Source: Sphingobacterium siyangense (GTDB lineage: Bacteria > Bacteroidota > Bacteroidia > Sphingobacteriales > Sphingobacteriaceae). Taken from it: 64,000 nt of DNA. The position numbers and the translations under genes were made by a program. Location of the stretch: positions 1 through 64,000 of the forward strand of contig NZ_VLKR01000008.1 of NCBI RefSeq assembly GCF_007830445.1, read 5' to 3'. Shown here piece after piece: positions 50,014 to 59,425 of the stretch. The notes under the pieces were generated by a model that ran no database searches, had not been told where the DNA came from, and saw only the letters and a program-made list of their open reading frames with translations. Each line of letters begins with the position of its first letter. Positions within the stretch are counted from its first letter, which is position 1.

Positions 50014-51285
50014 TTATTTATACAATGGGAACTCAGCCATCATTGCTCTTAATTTGCCATGGATCAAATCCAGTTGAGCATCGTTAGATGCATTTTTCAA
50101 TGCCTCATCGATCAACTCGCCAATTTGTATAATTTCATTCTCTTTAATACCACGTGTTGTAATTGCAGCAGTACCAAAACGTACACCTGAAGTCACAAAA
50201 GGAGAACGTGTATCAAAAGGAACCATATTTTTATTTGTTGTAATACCGGCTTTACCTAATACAGCTTCAGCTTCTTTACCAGAAATATCTTTGTTGCGAA
50301 GATCCACCAACATCAAGTGATTGTCTGTACCACCAGAGATGATCTTGTAATCTCTTTCCACAAAGAATTGTGCCAATGCAGCTGCATTTTTCTTTACCTG
50401 AACGATATATTCCATATACTCATCGGATAAAGCCTCACCGTAAGCTATTGCTTTCGCTGCGATTGTATGCTCCAAAGGACCACCTTGTGTACCTGGGAAT
50501 ACAGCTAAATCCAATAATTGCGTGATTGTACGGATTTCACCTTTAGGTGTTTTGATGCCCCATGGATTTTCAAAATCTTTACCGACCATAATCATACCAC
50601 CACGTGGGCCACGAAGCGTTTTGTGTGTCGTTGTCGTAACGATATGGCAATGTGGAAGTGGATCATTCAATAAACCACGAGCGATTAAACCTGCAGGGTG
50701 AGAAATATCAGCCATTACGATAGCACCTATTTCGTCTGCAACTTTACGAATGCGCGCATAATCCCAATCACGAGAATAAGCCGAAGCACCACAGATGATC
50801 ATCTTTGGTTTTTCACGAAGCGCTGTTTCTTCCAATTGCTCGTAGTCAATTAGACCTGTATCTTCTTTTACACCATAAAATAATGGTTGATAGATCTTAC
50901 CAGATAAGTTCGCTGGTGAACCGTGTGTCAAGTGACCACCGTGAGATAAATCAAGACCTAAAATTTTGTCACCAGGTTTGATTGTCGCCAAAAAAACAGC
51001 CGCATTCGCTTGAGCACCAGAGTGAGGCTGAACATTTACCCATTCTGCGCCAAATAATTGTTTTGCACGATCAATTGCGATGGTTTCAATCTCATCCACA
51101 ACTTCACAACCTCCATAGTAACGTTTTCCTGGGAGGCCTTCTGCATATTTATTTGTCAACACTGAACCAGCAGCTTCCATCACTTGTTTTGAAACAAAGT
51201 TTTCTGAAGCAATTAATTCAATACCTTCTTCTTGGCGTTTAAGCTCATCAGCTATTAAATTAAAAATGGCTTGATCTCTTTCCAT
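50014..51285 (-). CDS. glyA: Serine hydroxymethyltransferase
   Basis: PLP enzyme interconverting serine and glycine with transfer of the one-carbon unit to tetrahydrofolate. The 423 residues contain [16 protein letters not shown] at the start, [15 protein letters not shown], and the PLP lysine in [15 protein letters not shown] (about 225-239). The length is typical. A TATCTTTG -7 box on the minus strand lies at 51333-51340. Confidence 0.97.
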   Translation of the reverse strand: MERDQAIFNLIADELKRQEEGIELIASENFVSKQVMEAAGSVLTNKYAEGLPGKRYYGGCEVVDEIETIAIDRAKQLFGAEWVNVQPHSGAQANAAVFLATIKPGDKILGLDLSHGGHLTHGSPANLSGKIYQPLFYGVKEDTGLIDYEQLEETALREKPKMIICGASAYSRDWDYARIRKVADEIGAIVMADISHPAGLIARGLLNDPLPHCHIVTTTTHKTLRGPRGGMIMVGKDFENPWGIKTPKGEIRTITQLLDLAVFPGTQGGPLEHTIAAKAIAYGEALSDEYMEYIVQVKKNAAALAQFFVERDYKIISGGTDNHLMLVDLRNKDISGKEAEAVLGKAGITTNKNMVPFDTRSPFVTSGVRFGTAAITTRGIKENEIIQIGELIDEALKNASNDAQLDLIHGKLRAMMAEFPLYK

Positions 51286-51332
51286 TGTTTTTAAATGTTG
51301 TAAAGTAAATTTTGTAGTTTATTTTAATGCCT

Positions 51333-51340
51333 CAAAGATA
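51333..51340 (-). promoter_or_regulatory. Bacteroidota -7 box upstream of glyA
   Basis: The plus-strand CAAAGATA reads TATCTTTG on the minus strand, 47 nt upstream of the glyA ATG. A CAAA (TTTG on the minus strand) lies 23 nt further upstream, close to -33 spacing. Confidence 0.5.
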
Positions 51341-51535
51341 GCATATTCCATAAAGAATATCGACAAAAAGTCCTATTTTATTAAATATTCTTAGAAAAAC
51401 AGCCTTATTTATGCGAATTACCTAATTAGGTCAAGATCATTTTATGGTGCTATCGGACAGAATAAGCGTACGAAGAATTGAATGTTTCGAAAATGTCAAA
51501 AAATTCCGGTCAAGCATTTTGCCATTAAAAAAATG

Positions 51536-51543
51536 TATTTTTG
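51536..51543 (+). promoter_or_regulatory. Bacteroidota -7 box upstream of the IscA-type gene
   Basis: TATTTTTG matches TAnnTTTG and lies 27 nt before the ATG at 51571. No clear -33 element at standard spacing. Confidence 0.4.
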
Positions 51544-51570
51544 TATTGGATTGGCTAAAACACTATTACA

Positions 51571-51921
51571 ATGAGTACAGAACATACAGCAGTTGCTCCT
51601 GTTTCCTTAACAGAAGGGGCAATCAAGGAACTAAATAAATTAAAGGATCAACAAGAAATCTCTGATGATTTTGGTTTACGTGTCGGTGTTGAAGGCGGCG
51701 GTTGTTCCGGTATGAGTTATATCTTGGGCTTTGACCAGAAAAAGGACGGCGATAACGAATACGAAATTCAAGGAATTCGCATCTTTATGAACAAAGCACA
51801 TGGCCTATATCTTGCCGGTATGGAAATCGACTTCAAATCGGGACTCGATGCAAGGGGCTTCACATTCAACAATCCCAATGCAACAAGTACCTGCGGATGC
51901 GGAAGCAGTTTTTCAGCATAA
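51571..51921 (+). CDS. HesB/IscA-family Fe-S assembly protein
   Basis: A 116-residue A-type carrier for iron-sulfur cluster delivery. It has the three conserved cysteines: one in GGGCSGMSYILGF (about 48) and two in the C-terminal CGCGSSFSA. The ferritin-like extra sequences of longer members are absent. It stands alone, without isc or suf genes nearby. It could be the functional equivalent of IscA, SufA or ErpA, which cannot be told apart here. Confidence 0.93.
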   Translation: MSTEHTAVAPVSLTEGAIKELNKLKDQQEISDDFGLRVGVEGGGCSGMSYILGFDQKKDGDNEYEIQGIRIFMNKAHGLYLAGMEIDFKSGLDARGFTFNNPNATSTCGCGSSFSA

Positions 51922-51946
51922 CTGAATTTCAGCAAGAATGAAATAA

Positions 51947-51975
51947 CAAAGGGACTGCCATGGGTAGTCCCTTTG
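51947..51975. terminator. Hairpin after the IscA-type gene
   Basis: CAAAGGGACT (51947-51956) pairs perfectly with AGTCCCTTTG (51966-51975) with a 9-nt loop. No T-run follows, so it may be a structural 3' end rather than a strong terminator. Confidence 0.55.
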
Positions 51976-52135
51976 TCGTAGCAGATGCTTCCATCATTTT
52001 CGCCAGTTGATCAAGGGGGAGATTTCAAAAAGTTCAACCTCGATTTAATGATATAAGCACAACAAAGCCCTCTTTCATTTTCCATCATAAATCACTAAAT
52101 TAGCGACCTTTAGAAAAGAAGCATACAACAGTCTG

Positions 52136-55100
52136 ATGTACAAAGAATATAAGCAGTTAAATTTACCCGAGATAGGTAAAGAGATTTTGACCCGTTGGGA
52201 ACAGGAAAAAATATTCGAAAAAAGTATCAATAATCGTCCTGAAAGCAAGACCTATACATTTTTTGAAGGTCCGCCTTCTGCAAATGGAATGCCTGGAATT
52301 CACCACGTGATGGCACGTACGATTAAGGATATTTTCTGTCGTTACAAGACTTTGAAAGGTTACCAAGTGAAACGAAAAGGCGGCTGGGATACCCATGGTC
52401 TGCCCATTGAACTTGCTGTCGAAAAAGCTCTTGGAATCACAAAAGAGGATATCGGCAAAAAGATTACTGTAGAACAATATAATGACGCTTGTCGCAAGGA
52501 GGTAATGAAATATACCGATGTATGGAATGACCTAACCACCAAAATGGGCTATTGGGTTGACCTTGAGCATCCTTATATTACTTACAAGAATGAATACATC
52601 GAAACCTTATGGTATTTATTAAAAGAACTTTACAAAAAAGGTCTTTTGTACAAGGGGTATACGATACAACCTTACTCTCCGGCAGCAGGTACGGGATTGA
52701 GTTCGCATGAACTTAACCAGCCCGGCACCTATAAAGATGTTAAAGATACCACCATCGTTGCAGAATTTAGACTGATCAAAAGTCAGCTTCACCCAGCTAT
52801 AGAAAAATTAGTTGACGACGATGCGGAGGATGTAGCATTCATTGCCTGGACGACCACGCCATGGACTTTACCGTCCAACACAGCTTTGGTTGTAGGCAAG
52901 AAAATAAATTATGTTAAGATCCGAACTTTCAATAAATATACCGGTGCTCCTGTATCTGTCGTGTTAGCGAAAGATTTGATCAGCAAACATTTTAAAGCGG
53001 AAGGAGAAAATGCATCCTTCCAAGACTATAAATTGGGCGACAAAGTAATTCCTTGGGAGCTTGCAGCAGAATTTGTAGGCGAAGAACTTGTTGGCTTGCG
53101 CTACGAGCAATTGTTGCCTTATATCACCAACGAGGACTTACAAGAAAATGCTTTCCGCGTTATTCCAGGCGACTTTGTTACGACTGAAGACGGTACCGGT
53201 ATCGTTCACGCTGCTCCTACTTATGGTGCGGATGACTTTCGTGTAGCAAAAGAACATGGTGTACCGGGCATCTTGGTGAAAGATGAAAATGGAAAAGAGG
53301 TACCTACTGTTGACCGTACCGGACGTTTTGTAAGTGAAATCACAGATTTTGCCGGAAGATTTGTCAAAGAGGAATATTACAGCACAGAGGAACGTTCAAA
53401 AGAAGACTTCAAACCCACAGACGTGTTGATCTCTATCAAACTAAAAGAGGACAACAAAGCTTTCGATGTCAAAAAATATGAGCATACCTATCCACATTGT
53501 TGGCGTACAGACAAACCTGTTCTATACTATCCATTAGATAGCTGGTTTATCCGCACGACAGCAGTGAAGGAAGATTTGGTTGCATTAAATAAAACCATCA
53601 ACTGGAAACCTGAAGCAACCGGTACCGGCCGCTTTGGAAACTGGTTAGAAAACTTGGTGGACTGGAACCTTTCGCGTTCGCGTTACTGGGGAACTCCACT
53701 TCCTATCTGGCGTTCAGAAGACGAAAATGAAGAAGTTTGTATCGGCTCCTTACCTGAATTAAAATCCTTATTGGAAGCTTCTTTGACCTCAGACGTTTTA
53801 TCTGACGATGAAAAAGCGAAAAATAAAGCTTACTTGGATAAATTCGACACCGAGCAACTGGATCTTCACCGTCCATATGTTGACGATATCGTTCTTGTTT
53901 CTGATGCCGGACAAAAGTTATTCCGCGAACCTGATCTGATAGACGTATGGTTTGATTCAGGCGCAATGCCTTATGCACAATGGGGATTGGATCACGAAAA
54001 ACTAGCCAAAGGCGAAGAGTTTCCTTTTAAAGCTGGATTTGATCATGCATACCCTGCAGACTTTATCGCTGAAGGAGTTGATCAAACACGGGGTTGGTTT
54101 TTCACCTTACATGCGATTTCTACAATGATGTACAAATCGGTTTCCTTCAAAAACGTGGTTTCCAATGGCTTGGTGTTGGATAAAAATGGAAATAAGATGT
54201 CCAAACGCCTAGGCAATGGTGTTGATCCATTCTCGACGATCGATCAATACAGTGCCGATGCAACACGCTGGTACATGATCAGCAATGCCGCACCATGGGA
54301 CAACCTTAAATTCAATATGGAAGGATTGGATGAAGTCCGCCGTAAATTCTTTGGTACTTTATATAATACCTACGCTTTTTTTGCATTGTATGCCAATATC
54401 GATAAGTTCTCGTATTCAGAACCAGATATCGCTTTGGAAAAACGTCCTGAAATTGACCGTTGGATTATCTCCTTGTTAAATTCGTTGACCAAGGAGGTAG
54501 ACGAATACTTAGCGGATTACGAGCCTACAAAGGCCGCGCGCGCTATTCAAAACTTTGTTGATGAACATCTCAGCAACTGGTATGTCCGTCTTTGCCGTCG
54601 TCGTTTCTGGAAAGGAGATTATACAGAAGATAAAATTTCGGCCTATCAAACACTTTATACATGTCTTGATACGATTGCGAAATTGATGTCCCCAATATCA
54701 CCTTTCTTCTCGGATAGATTATTCCTGGATTTGAATTCAGCCACTAACAAGGAACAAGTTGAATCTGTTCACCTGGCGAATTTCCCGGTTTATAATGAAA
54801 GTCTAGTCGATAAAGATCTGGAAGAACGCATGGCTTTAGCGCAGGATATCTCATCGCTGACACTTTCTTTACGGAAGAAAACTTCCATCAATGTACGTCA
54901 ACCATTAAACAAAATTTTGGTTCCGGTACTTGATAGTGCTTTCCAAGAAAAGGTAGAGAAAGTAAAAGATCTGATACTTTCTGAGACCAATATCAAAGAT
55001 ATCGAGTTCATTACAGATACCACTGGTATTATTAAGAAAAAAATAAAACCAAATTTCAAAGCTCTTGGCGCGAAAGTTGGTAAGGATATGAAGTTAGTTT

Positions 55101-55549
55101 CTTCGTCTATCCAATCGTTGACTATAGATCAAATCAGCACGTTGGAATCAACAGGCGAATTGGCCCTAGCAGGCACGCCATATACGATTTTACTGAGCGA
55201 TGTAGAAATTATAGCAGAAGACGTTGAAGGATGGCAAGTAGCGAATCTAGGTAAATTGACCGTAGCATTAGATGTACATATCACCGAAGAATTGAAAAAA
55301 GAAGGTTTGTCAAGAGAATTGATCAACCGCCTACAAAATCTAAGGAAGGATAAAGGATTAGAAGTCACTGATAGAATTAACGTAAAGTTAACAGCTGCTT
55401 CAGAAGTGGTCAATGCTGCCAACGAAAATTTATCGTATATTTGCACCGAAATTCTGGCCGATTCATTGGTATTTGAAGATTCACTAACTGAAGGAGAGAC
55501 CATCGAGATCGATGGCAAAGAACTTAAGGCATTAATCCAAAAAAATTAA
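52136..55549 (+). CDS. ileS: Isoleucyl-tRNA synthetase, type 2
   Basis: Charges tRNA-Ile with isoleucine. The 1137 residues are longer than the bacterial type 1 enzyme and match the eukaryote-like type 2. The catalytic signature reads GIHH (residues 54-57, in NGMPGIHHVMART) where HxGH is canonical, so the first and third residues are swapped. The second signature KMSKR is near 690. An editing (CP1) domain with the TTPWTLPSN motif occupies about 190-420, and an anticodon-binding domain follows. It heads the ileS-dksA-like-lspA cluster, the next start being 4 nt downstream. Confidence 0.96.
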   Translation: MYKEYKQLNLPEIGKEILTRWEQEKIFEKSINNRPESKTYTFFEGPPSANGMPGIHHVMARTIKDIFCRYKTLKGYQVKRKGGWDTHGLPIELAVEKALGITKEDIGKKITVEQYNDACRKEVMKYTDVWNDLTTKMGYWVDLEHPYITYKNEYIETLWYLLKELYKKGLLYKGYTIQPYSPAAGTGLSSHELNQPGTYKDVKDTTIVAEFRLIKSQLHPAIEKLVDDDAEDVAFIAWTTTPWTLPSNTALVVGKKINYVKIRTFNKYTGAPVSVVLAKDLISKHFKAEGENASFQDYKLGDKVIPWELAAEFVGEELVGLRYEQLLPYITNEDLQENAFRVIPGDFVTTEDGTGIVHAAPTYGADDFRVAKEHGVPGILVKDENGKEVPTVDRTGRFVSEITDFAGRFVKEEYYSTEERSKEDFKPTDVLISIKLKEDNKAFDVKKYEHTYPHCWRTDKPVLYYPLDSWFIRTTAVKEDLVALNKTINWKPEATGTGRFGNWLENLVDWNLSRSRYWGTPLPIWRSEDENEEVCIGSLPELKSLLEASLTSDVLSDDEKAKNKAYLDKFDTEQLDLHRPYVDDIVLVSDAGQKLFREPDLIDVWFDSGAMPYAQWGLDHEKLAKGEEFPFKAGFDHAYPADFIAEGVDQTRGWFFTLHAISTMMYKSVSFKNVVSNGLVLDKNGNKMSKRLGNGVDPFSTIDQYSADATRWYMISNAAPWDNLKFNMEGLDEVRRKFFGTLYNTYAFFALYANIDKFSYSEPDIALEKRPEIDRWIISLLNSLTKEVDEYLADYEPTKAARAIQNFVDEHLSNWYVRLCRRRFWKGDYTEDKISAYQTLYTCLDTIAKLMSPISPFFSDRLFLDLNSATNKEQVESVHLANFPVYNESLVDKDLEERMALAQDISSLTLSLRKKTSINVRQPLNKILVPVLDSAFQEKVEKVKDLILSETNIKDIEFITDTTGIIKKKIKPNFKALGAKVGKDMKLVSSSIQSLTIDQISTLESTGELALAGTPYTILLSDVEIIAEDVEGWQVANLGKLTVALDVHITEELKKEGLSRELINRLQNLRKDKGLEVTDRINVKLTAASEVVNAANENLSYICTEILADSLVFEDSLTEGETIEIDGKELKALIQKN

Positions 55550-55552
55550 ATT

Positions 55553-55939
55553 ATGGCAAACAACAACGAGAAAACACGCTATAGCGATTCAGAATTACAA
55601 GAATTCAAAGATATTATCTTGGACAAGCTTAGAATAGCAAAAGAAGAGCTTTCCTCGTTGACCGCAACGCTTAATAACAGTAATGCTAATGGTACCGACG
55701 ATACTGCTGGAACGTACAAGACATTGGAAGACGGTTCAGCTACTTTAGAAAAAGAGCAAACAAATCAATTGGCTGCTCGTCAAAAGAAATTTATCGACAA
55801 CCTAGAAGCAGCGTTGGTGCGCATCGAGAACAAAACGTATGGTATCTGTAGAGAGACCGGAAAACTGATTCAAAAAGAACGTTTGAAAGCTGTTCCACAT
55901 ACAACGTTGAGCATCGAAGCGAAAAACAAACAATATTAA
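55553..55939 (+). CDS. DksA/TraR-like protein lacking zinc-finger cysteines
   Basis: A 128-residue protein with the DksA/TraR layout: N-terminal coiled coil (about 10-90) and a C-terminal globular tip (NKTYGICRETGKLIQKERLKAVPHTTLSIEAK). DksA normally has a four-Cys zinc finger; here only the first Cys (YGIC) remains and the CxxC...CxxC pattern is gone, yet the surrounding RLKAVPHTT context is kept. It probably binds the RNA polymerase secondary channel without zinc. It lies between ileS (3 nt) and lspA (55 nt). Confidence 0.85.
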   Translation: MANNNEKTRYSDSELQEFKDIILDKLRIAKEELSSLTATLNNSNANGTDDTAGTYKTLEDGSATLEKEQTNQLAARQKKFIDNLEAALVRIENKTYGICRETGKLIQKERLKAVPHTTLSIEAKNKQY

Positions 55940-55956
55940 TTTTAGGCATTAAATAT

Positions 55957-55987
55957 ATGGTCTTTGCTTAGGCAAAGACCATTTTTA
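55957..55987. terminator. Terminator between the DksA-like gene and lspA
   Basis: ATGGTCTTTGC (55957-55967) pairs perfectly with GCAAAGACCAT (55972-55982) with a 4-nt loop, followed by T5. It lies only 7 nt before the lspA ATG, so lspA may be attenuated or transcribed from read-through. Confidence 0.85.
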
Positions 55988-55994
55988 TAACACA

Positions 55995-56645
55995 ATGAAG
56001 GGTTATACGAAACCGATCGCGCTCATCGTAGCGATACTTTTAATAGATCAATTGTCAAAAATATGGGTTAAGCTCACAATGACAATTGGACAAAGCCACC
56101 ATGTATTGGGCAAATTTTTCCAGATTCATTTTATTGAAAACAATGGAATGGCCTATGGTATGGAATTTGGCGGTGATTATGGAAAATTATTTTTGACGGT
56201 ATTTCGTATTTTAGCCGTAGCTGGTATTGGATACGGCCTGCATTACATGATCAAAAATAAGTATAACCGTGGTTTCATCTTGAATGTTGCCCTAATTCTT
56301 GCCGGTGCCTTAGGAAATATCATCGATTCTGCTTTTTACGGTGTCATCTTTAGTGAAAGTACCTGGTATGATAAAGCAAGTTTATTCCCAGCAGGTGGTG
56401 GTTATTCTTCCTTCCTGCACGGAAAAGTGGTCGATATGCTTTATTTCCCATTAATTCAAGGCAACTTCCCTTCTTGGGTGCCCTTTTGGGGCGGTGAAGA
56501 GTTCCTCTTCTTCCGACCTGTATTCAACATTGCCGACTCGGCAATTTCTGTTGGGGTGGTTTTGATCCTGTTATTTCAAAAACGGTATTTCAAAACAGAA
56601 AAAGAAGAGAAATCCAGCATCCACAGTGAAATCGTTGAAGATTAA
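55995..56645 (+). CDS. lspA: Lipoprotein signal peptidase
   Basis: Membrane aspartyl protease that removes lipoprotein signal peptides. The 216 residues are longer than the E. coli enzyme (164) because of an insertion of about 45 residues between the last two conserved blocks (LHGKVVDMLYFPLI to FLFFRPVF). The catalytic Asp pair is in GALGNIIDSAFYG (about 112) and FNIADSAISVG (about 183). This is typical of Bacteroidota. The window encodes several lipoproteins that would be substrates. Confidence 0.94.
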   Translation: MKGYTKPIALIVAILLIDQLSKIWVKLTMTIGQSHHVLGKFFQIHFIENNGMAYGMEFGGDYGKLFLTVFRILAVAGIGYGLHYMIKNKYNRGFILNVALILAGALGNIIDSAFYGVIFSESTWYDKASLFPAGGGYSSFLHGKVVDMLYFPLIQGNFPSWVPFWGGEEFLFFRPVFNIADSAISVGVVLILLFQKRYFKTEKEEKSSIHSEIVED

Positions 56646-56657
56646 CGAAATATCCCT

Positions 56658-56692
56658 AAAAGCCTTGTTAATCCCAAGGCTTTTATTTTTTT
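56658..56692 (+). terminator. Terminator after lspA
   Basis: AAAAGCCTT (56658-56666) pairs with AAGGCTTTT (56676-56684), loop 9 nt, followed by a T-rich run. Confidence 0.85.
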
Positions 56693-56734
56693 GTACATAT
56701 AACCCAATACAACTATCTAAACTCTACTATTAGC

Positions 56735-57679
56735 ATGAAAAACATTAGCCTACTTCTGACATTTTGCGGCCTACTAGGAATCCAAATAGCACAGGCACAA
56801 CAGATCGAAGTTTCCAACTTAAAGAAACATATCTATTACCTCGCTGACGACAAAATGCAGGGACGGGGAACGGGCAGTAAGGAAGTATTTCAAGCTGCAG
56901 ATTATATTGAAAAGGAATTCAAAAAATACAAACTTGAGCCTAAAGGTGAAAAAGGGTACCGCCAATCCTTCAAAGCCAAAGTCTGGAAAGTAAAAGTTGC
57001 AGACAGCATTCGCAATGCAGATAATATCATTGGATTTATTGACAATGGTGCAGACTTAACAGTTGTTATAGGCGCACATTACGATCACTTGGGAACAGGT
57101 CGTCAAGGAAGTTCAAAAGACTCCTTAGGAGTAGGCAAAATCCACAATGGAGCCGACGATAATGCCTCTGGTACTGCTGGTTTATTGGAGCTCGCACGTT
57201 ACTTTAGCAGCAACAATGAAAAAGAACCCTACAACTTGTTGTTTATTGCTTTCGGAGCGGAAGAATTGGGATTAGTTGGTTCCAAATATTTTACGGAACA
57301 CCCTACCCTACCATTGGAGAAAATCACAGCCATGCTCAATATGGATATGATCGGCCGTTATAATCCCAGCAATGGCCTTGCTGTAATCGGCTATGGAACA
57401 AGTAGTCAATGGCCAGCTATATTCAAAGATGTTCAGGCACCTATAAAATTTAATCTTAGCAAGGATGGCAACGGCGGATCTGACCAAACTTCATTCTACA
57501 AAAAGAATATACCGGTGTTGTTTTTCCATACTGGTGGACACCCAGACTATCATATGCCGACCGATGATGCCGATAAAATCGATTATAACGCTTTAAAATC
57601 CATTTTGGATCTAGAAAAAACAGTAGTTGAAAATATCATGAAACAATCCAGTAAAATGGATTTTATATGGACCAACTAA
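56735..57679 (+). CDS. M28-family aminopeptidase, exported
   Basis: A 314-residue zinc peptidase and short paralog of the 31721 protein. The N-terminus MKNISLLLTFCGLLGIQIAQAQ is a Sec signal peptide cleaved after AQA, with no lipobox, so it is secreted to the periplasm. It lacks the inserted PA-like domain. Zinc ligands are His in GAHYDHLG (about 115), Asp in ADDNASGT (about 140), Glu in AEELGLVGS (about 174), Asp in NMDMIGR (about 205), and the C-terminal His in HPDYHMPTDD. Only the catalytic core is shared with the longer paralog. Confidence 0.92.
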   Translation: MKNISLLLTFCGLLGIQIAQAQQIEVSNLKKHIYYLADDKMQGRGTGSKEVFQAADYIEKEFKKYKLEPKGEKGYRQSFKAKVWKVKVADSIRNADNIIGFIDNGADLTVVIGAHYDHLGTGRQGSSKDSLGVGKIHNGADDNASGTAGLLELARYFSSNNEKEPYNLLFIAFGAEELGLVGSKYFTEHPTLPLEKITAMLNMDMIGRYNPSNGLAVIGYGTSSQWPAIFKDVQAPIKFNLSKDGNGGSDQTSFYKKNIPVLFFHTGGHPDYHMPTDDADKIDYNALKSILDLEKTVVENIMKQSSKMDFIWTN

Positions 57680-57861
57680 AACAAAAAAGGCGGATTTGTG
57701 TCTAACAGCATGTGATAATCTAGCTTTTTATATGCTCAAATACTATAACAGAGATTAGTAAATTAGTTTGTAGACATACACGAATAAACTAAACAGCGCA
57801 CTTAAGACCCTGCAAACGAGTCTTTATAAACAGGTGCTTGGATATCATTTAATTATTGTTG

Positions 57862-58776
57862 ATGAAAAAAATTCTAGTGACAGGGTCCAATGGATTCCTT
57901 GGCCAAAAAGTCGTTGATTTACTTGCTAAAAATGACCAATATGATGTTGTCGCCATTTCAAAGGGTCCAAATCGTAACCCGAATCAAGTGAATTATGCTT
58001 TCTTTCAGGTAGACCTATCGGATCGGGAAAAACTGACAGATTTTTTATCTGCACAAACTTTTGATGCAATTGTACATACAGCAGCTATGACCAGTGTGGA
58101 AGCTTGTGAAGCAGATCAAGCAGCATGTCAATTGCTTAACGTCGATCTCGTAGCCGATCTGGCTTCCTATTGTACTGCACATCAGACACAACTGATCCAC
58201 TTATCCACGGACTTTGTATTTGATGGCAAAAAAAATGCGCCTTATGATGAAACAGATCTCCCCAATCCACAAAGTGAATATGGGAAGAGTAAATATGCTT
58301 CCGAACAAGTGCTTGTACAATCCAACTGTAATTATGCTATCCTTCGCACGATATTAGTATATGGGATCAATGCTGACCCCAATCGTTCGAATCTAGTATT
58401 ATGGGCTAAAAGTAAGTTGTCGCAAAATGAACCCATAAAAGTAGTCAATGACCAATGGAGAATGCCTACCTTTGTGGATGATTTAGCTTATGCTTGCCAA
58501 CTCGCTATTGACAGAAAAGCGCAGGGAATATTTCATATTTCAGGAGCAGAATTAATGTCGATCAATGAGGCAGTCTACAAAATTGCAGACTACTGGCAAC
58601 TAGACAAAGGACTGATTTCAGAGATCAGTGCTGCCAGCATTGGACAGGCGGAGAACAGGCCACGGCAGACAGGCTTTGATCTGACTAGATCTAACGCTGA
58701 ATTGGGTTATGTGCCGACGTCATTTATGGATTCTTTGGCAATCATAGATAATCAATTCAAAACGTTTGGACGATAA
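57862..58776 (+). CDS. RmlD-like NAD(P)-dependent sugar reductase
   Basis: An extended SDR of 304 residues. Two TTG codons precede the ATG at 57862 (MKKILVTGSNGFLGQKV), which is the likely start. The cofactor motif GSNGFLG is at 7-13, the active-site region is STDFVFDGKKNAPYDE (about 113-128), and YGKSKYASE (about 137-145) carries the YxxxK catalytic pair. It resembles dTDP-4-dehydrorhamnose reductase, but no other rhamnose genes are near, so the substrate is open. Its stop overlaps the next start (TAATG). Confidence 0.82.
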   Translation: MKKILVTGSNGFLGQKVVDLLAKNDQYDVVAISKGPNRNPNQVNYAFFQVDLSDREKLTDFLSAQTFDAIVHTAAMTSVEACEADQAACQLLNVDLVADLASYCTAHQTQLIHLSTDFVFDGKKNAPYDETDLPNPQSEYGKSKYASEQVLVQSNCNYAILRTILVYGINADPNRSNLVLWAKSKLSQNEPIKVVNDQWRMPTFVDDLAYACQLAIDRKAQGIFHISGAELMSINEAVYKIADYWQLDKGLISEISAASIGQAENRPRQTGFDLTRSNAELGYVPTSFMDSLAIIDNQFKTFGR

Positions 58777-59318
58777 TGACAAATAATGATATGATAGAGA
58801 AATTTGCGCGAGAGTCATACACTGAGATGAACGAATTGGTATTACCCAACGACACAAATACTTTTGGGAATTTGATGGGTGGCCGTTTATTGTATTGGAT
58901 GGATATCTGTTCGGCTATTGCTGCTCAAAAACACTGTAGCAATGTCGTCGTAACAGTATCAGTCGACAATGTATCTTTTAAGCGCTCCATTAAACTTGGT
59001 GAGGTCGTCACGATACAAGCTCAGGTAACGCGTGCGTTTAATAGTTCTTTGGAAGTACGCATGGAAATTTTCGCGTCTAATTTACCGGAAGGCACCCGTG
59101 TAAAAACCAACGAAGCTTATTATACCTTTGTTGCTGTTGATGCGGATAACAATCCTAAAGCTGTGCCTGTATTAATTCCGGAAACAGATATAGAACACAA
59201 AGCTTACGAAGATGCATTACAACGAAGAGAACTGCGCCTTATTCTCGCGGGGAAATTAAAGCCTGAAAATGCAAAAAAATTAAAAGCGCTGGTCAGTCTT
59301 TTTAGCCAAAAGAACTAA
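58776..59318 (+). CDS. Acyl-CoA thioesterase, hotdog fold
   Basis: A 180-residue thioesterase that hydrolyses acyl-CoA. The hotdog core contains NTFGNLMGGRLLYWMDICSAIAA (about 26-49), where the D and the GG are the conserved substrate/CoA region of the YciA/Acot type, and VTVSVDNVSFKRSIKLGEVV. It overlaps the reductase gene by 1 nt, so the two are translationally coupled. A strong terminator follows. Confidence 0.9.
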   Translation: MTNNDMIEKFARESYTEMNELVLPNDTNTFGNLMGGRLLYWMDICSAIAAQKHCSNVVVTVSVDNVSFKRSIKLGEVVTIQAQVTRAFNSSLEVRMEIFASNLPEGTRVKTNEAYYTFVAVDADNNPKAVPVLIPETDIEHKAYEDALQRRELRLILAGKLKPENAKKLKALVSLFSQKN

Positions 59319-59356
59319 TGCTTGATGTTCATGACTTACATACCTTGTAAATAATC

Positions 59357-59388
59357 AAAAAGGGAAAACGATCGTTTTCCCTTTTTTT
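59357..59388. terminator. Terminator after the thioesterase gene
   Basis: Arms at 59357-59371 and 59372-59386 (core AGGGAAAACGA/TCGTTTTCCCT) form a perfect palindrome with A5/T5 ends, followed by T. It also lies downstream of the minus-strand EVE gene. Confidence 0.88.
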
Positions 59389-59425
59389 ATATCCCCATAC
59401 ACTGGGTCGATTTATTTGCGCTAGC

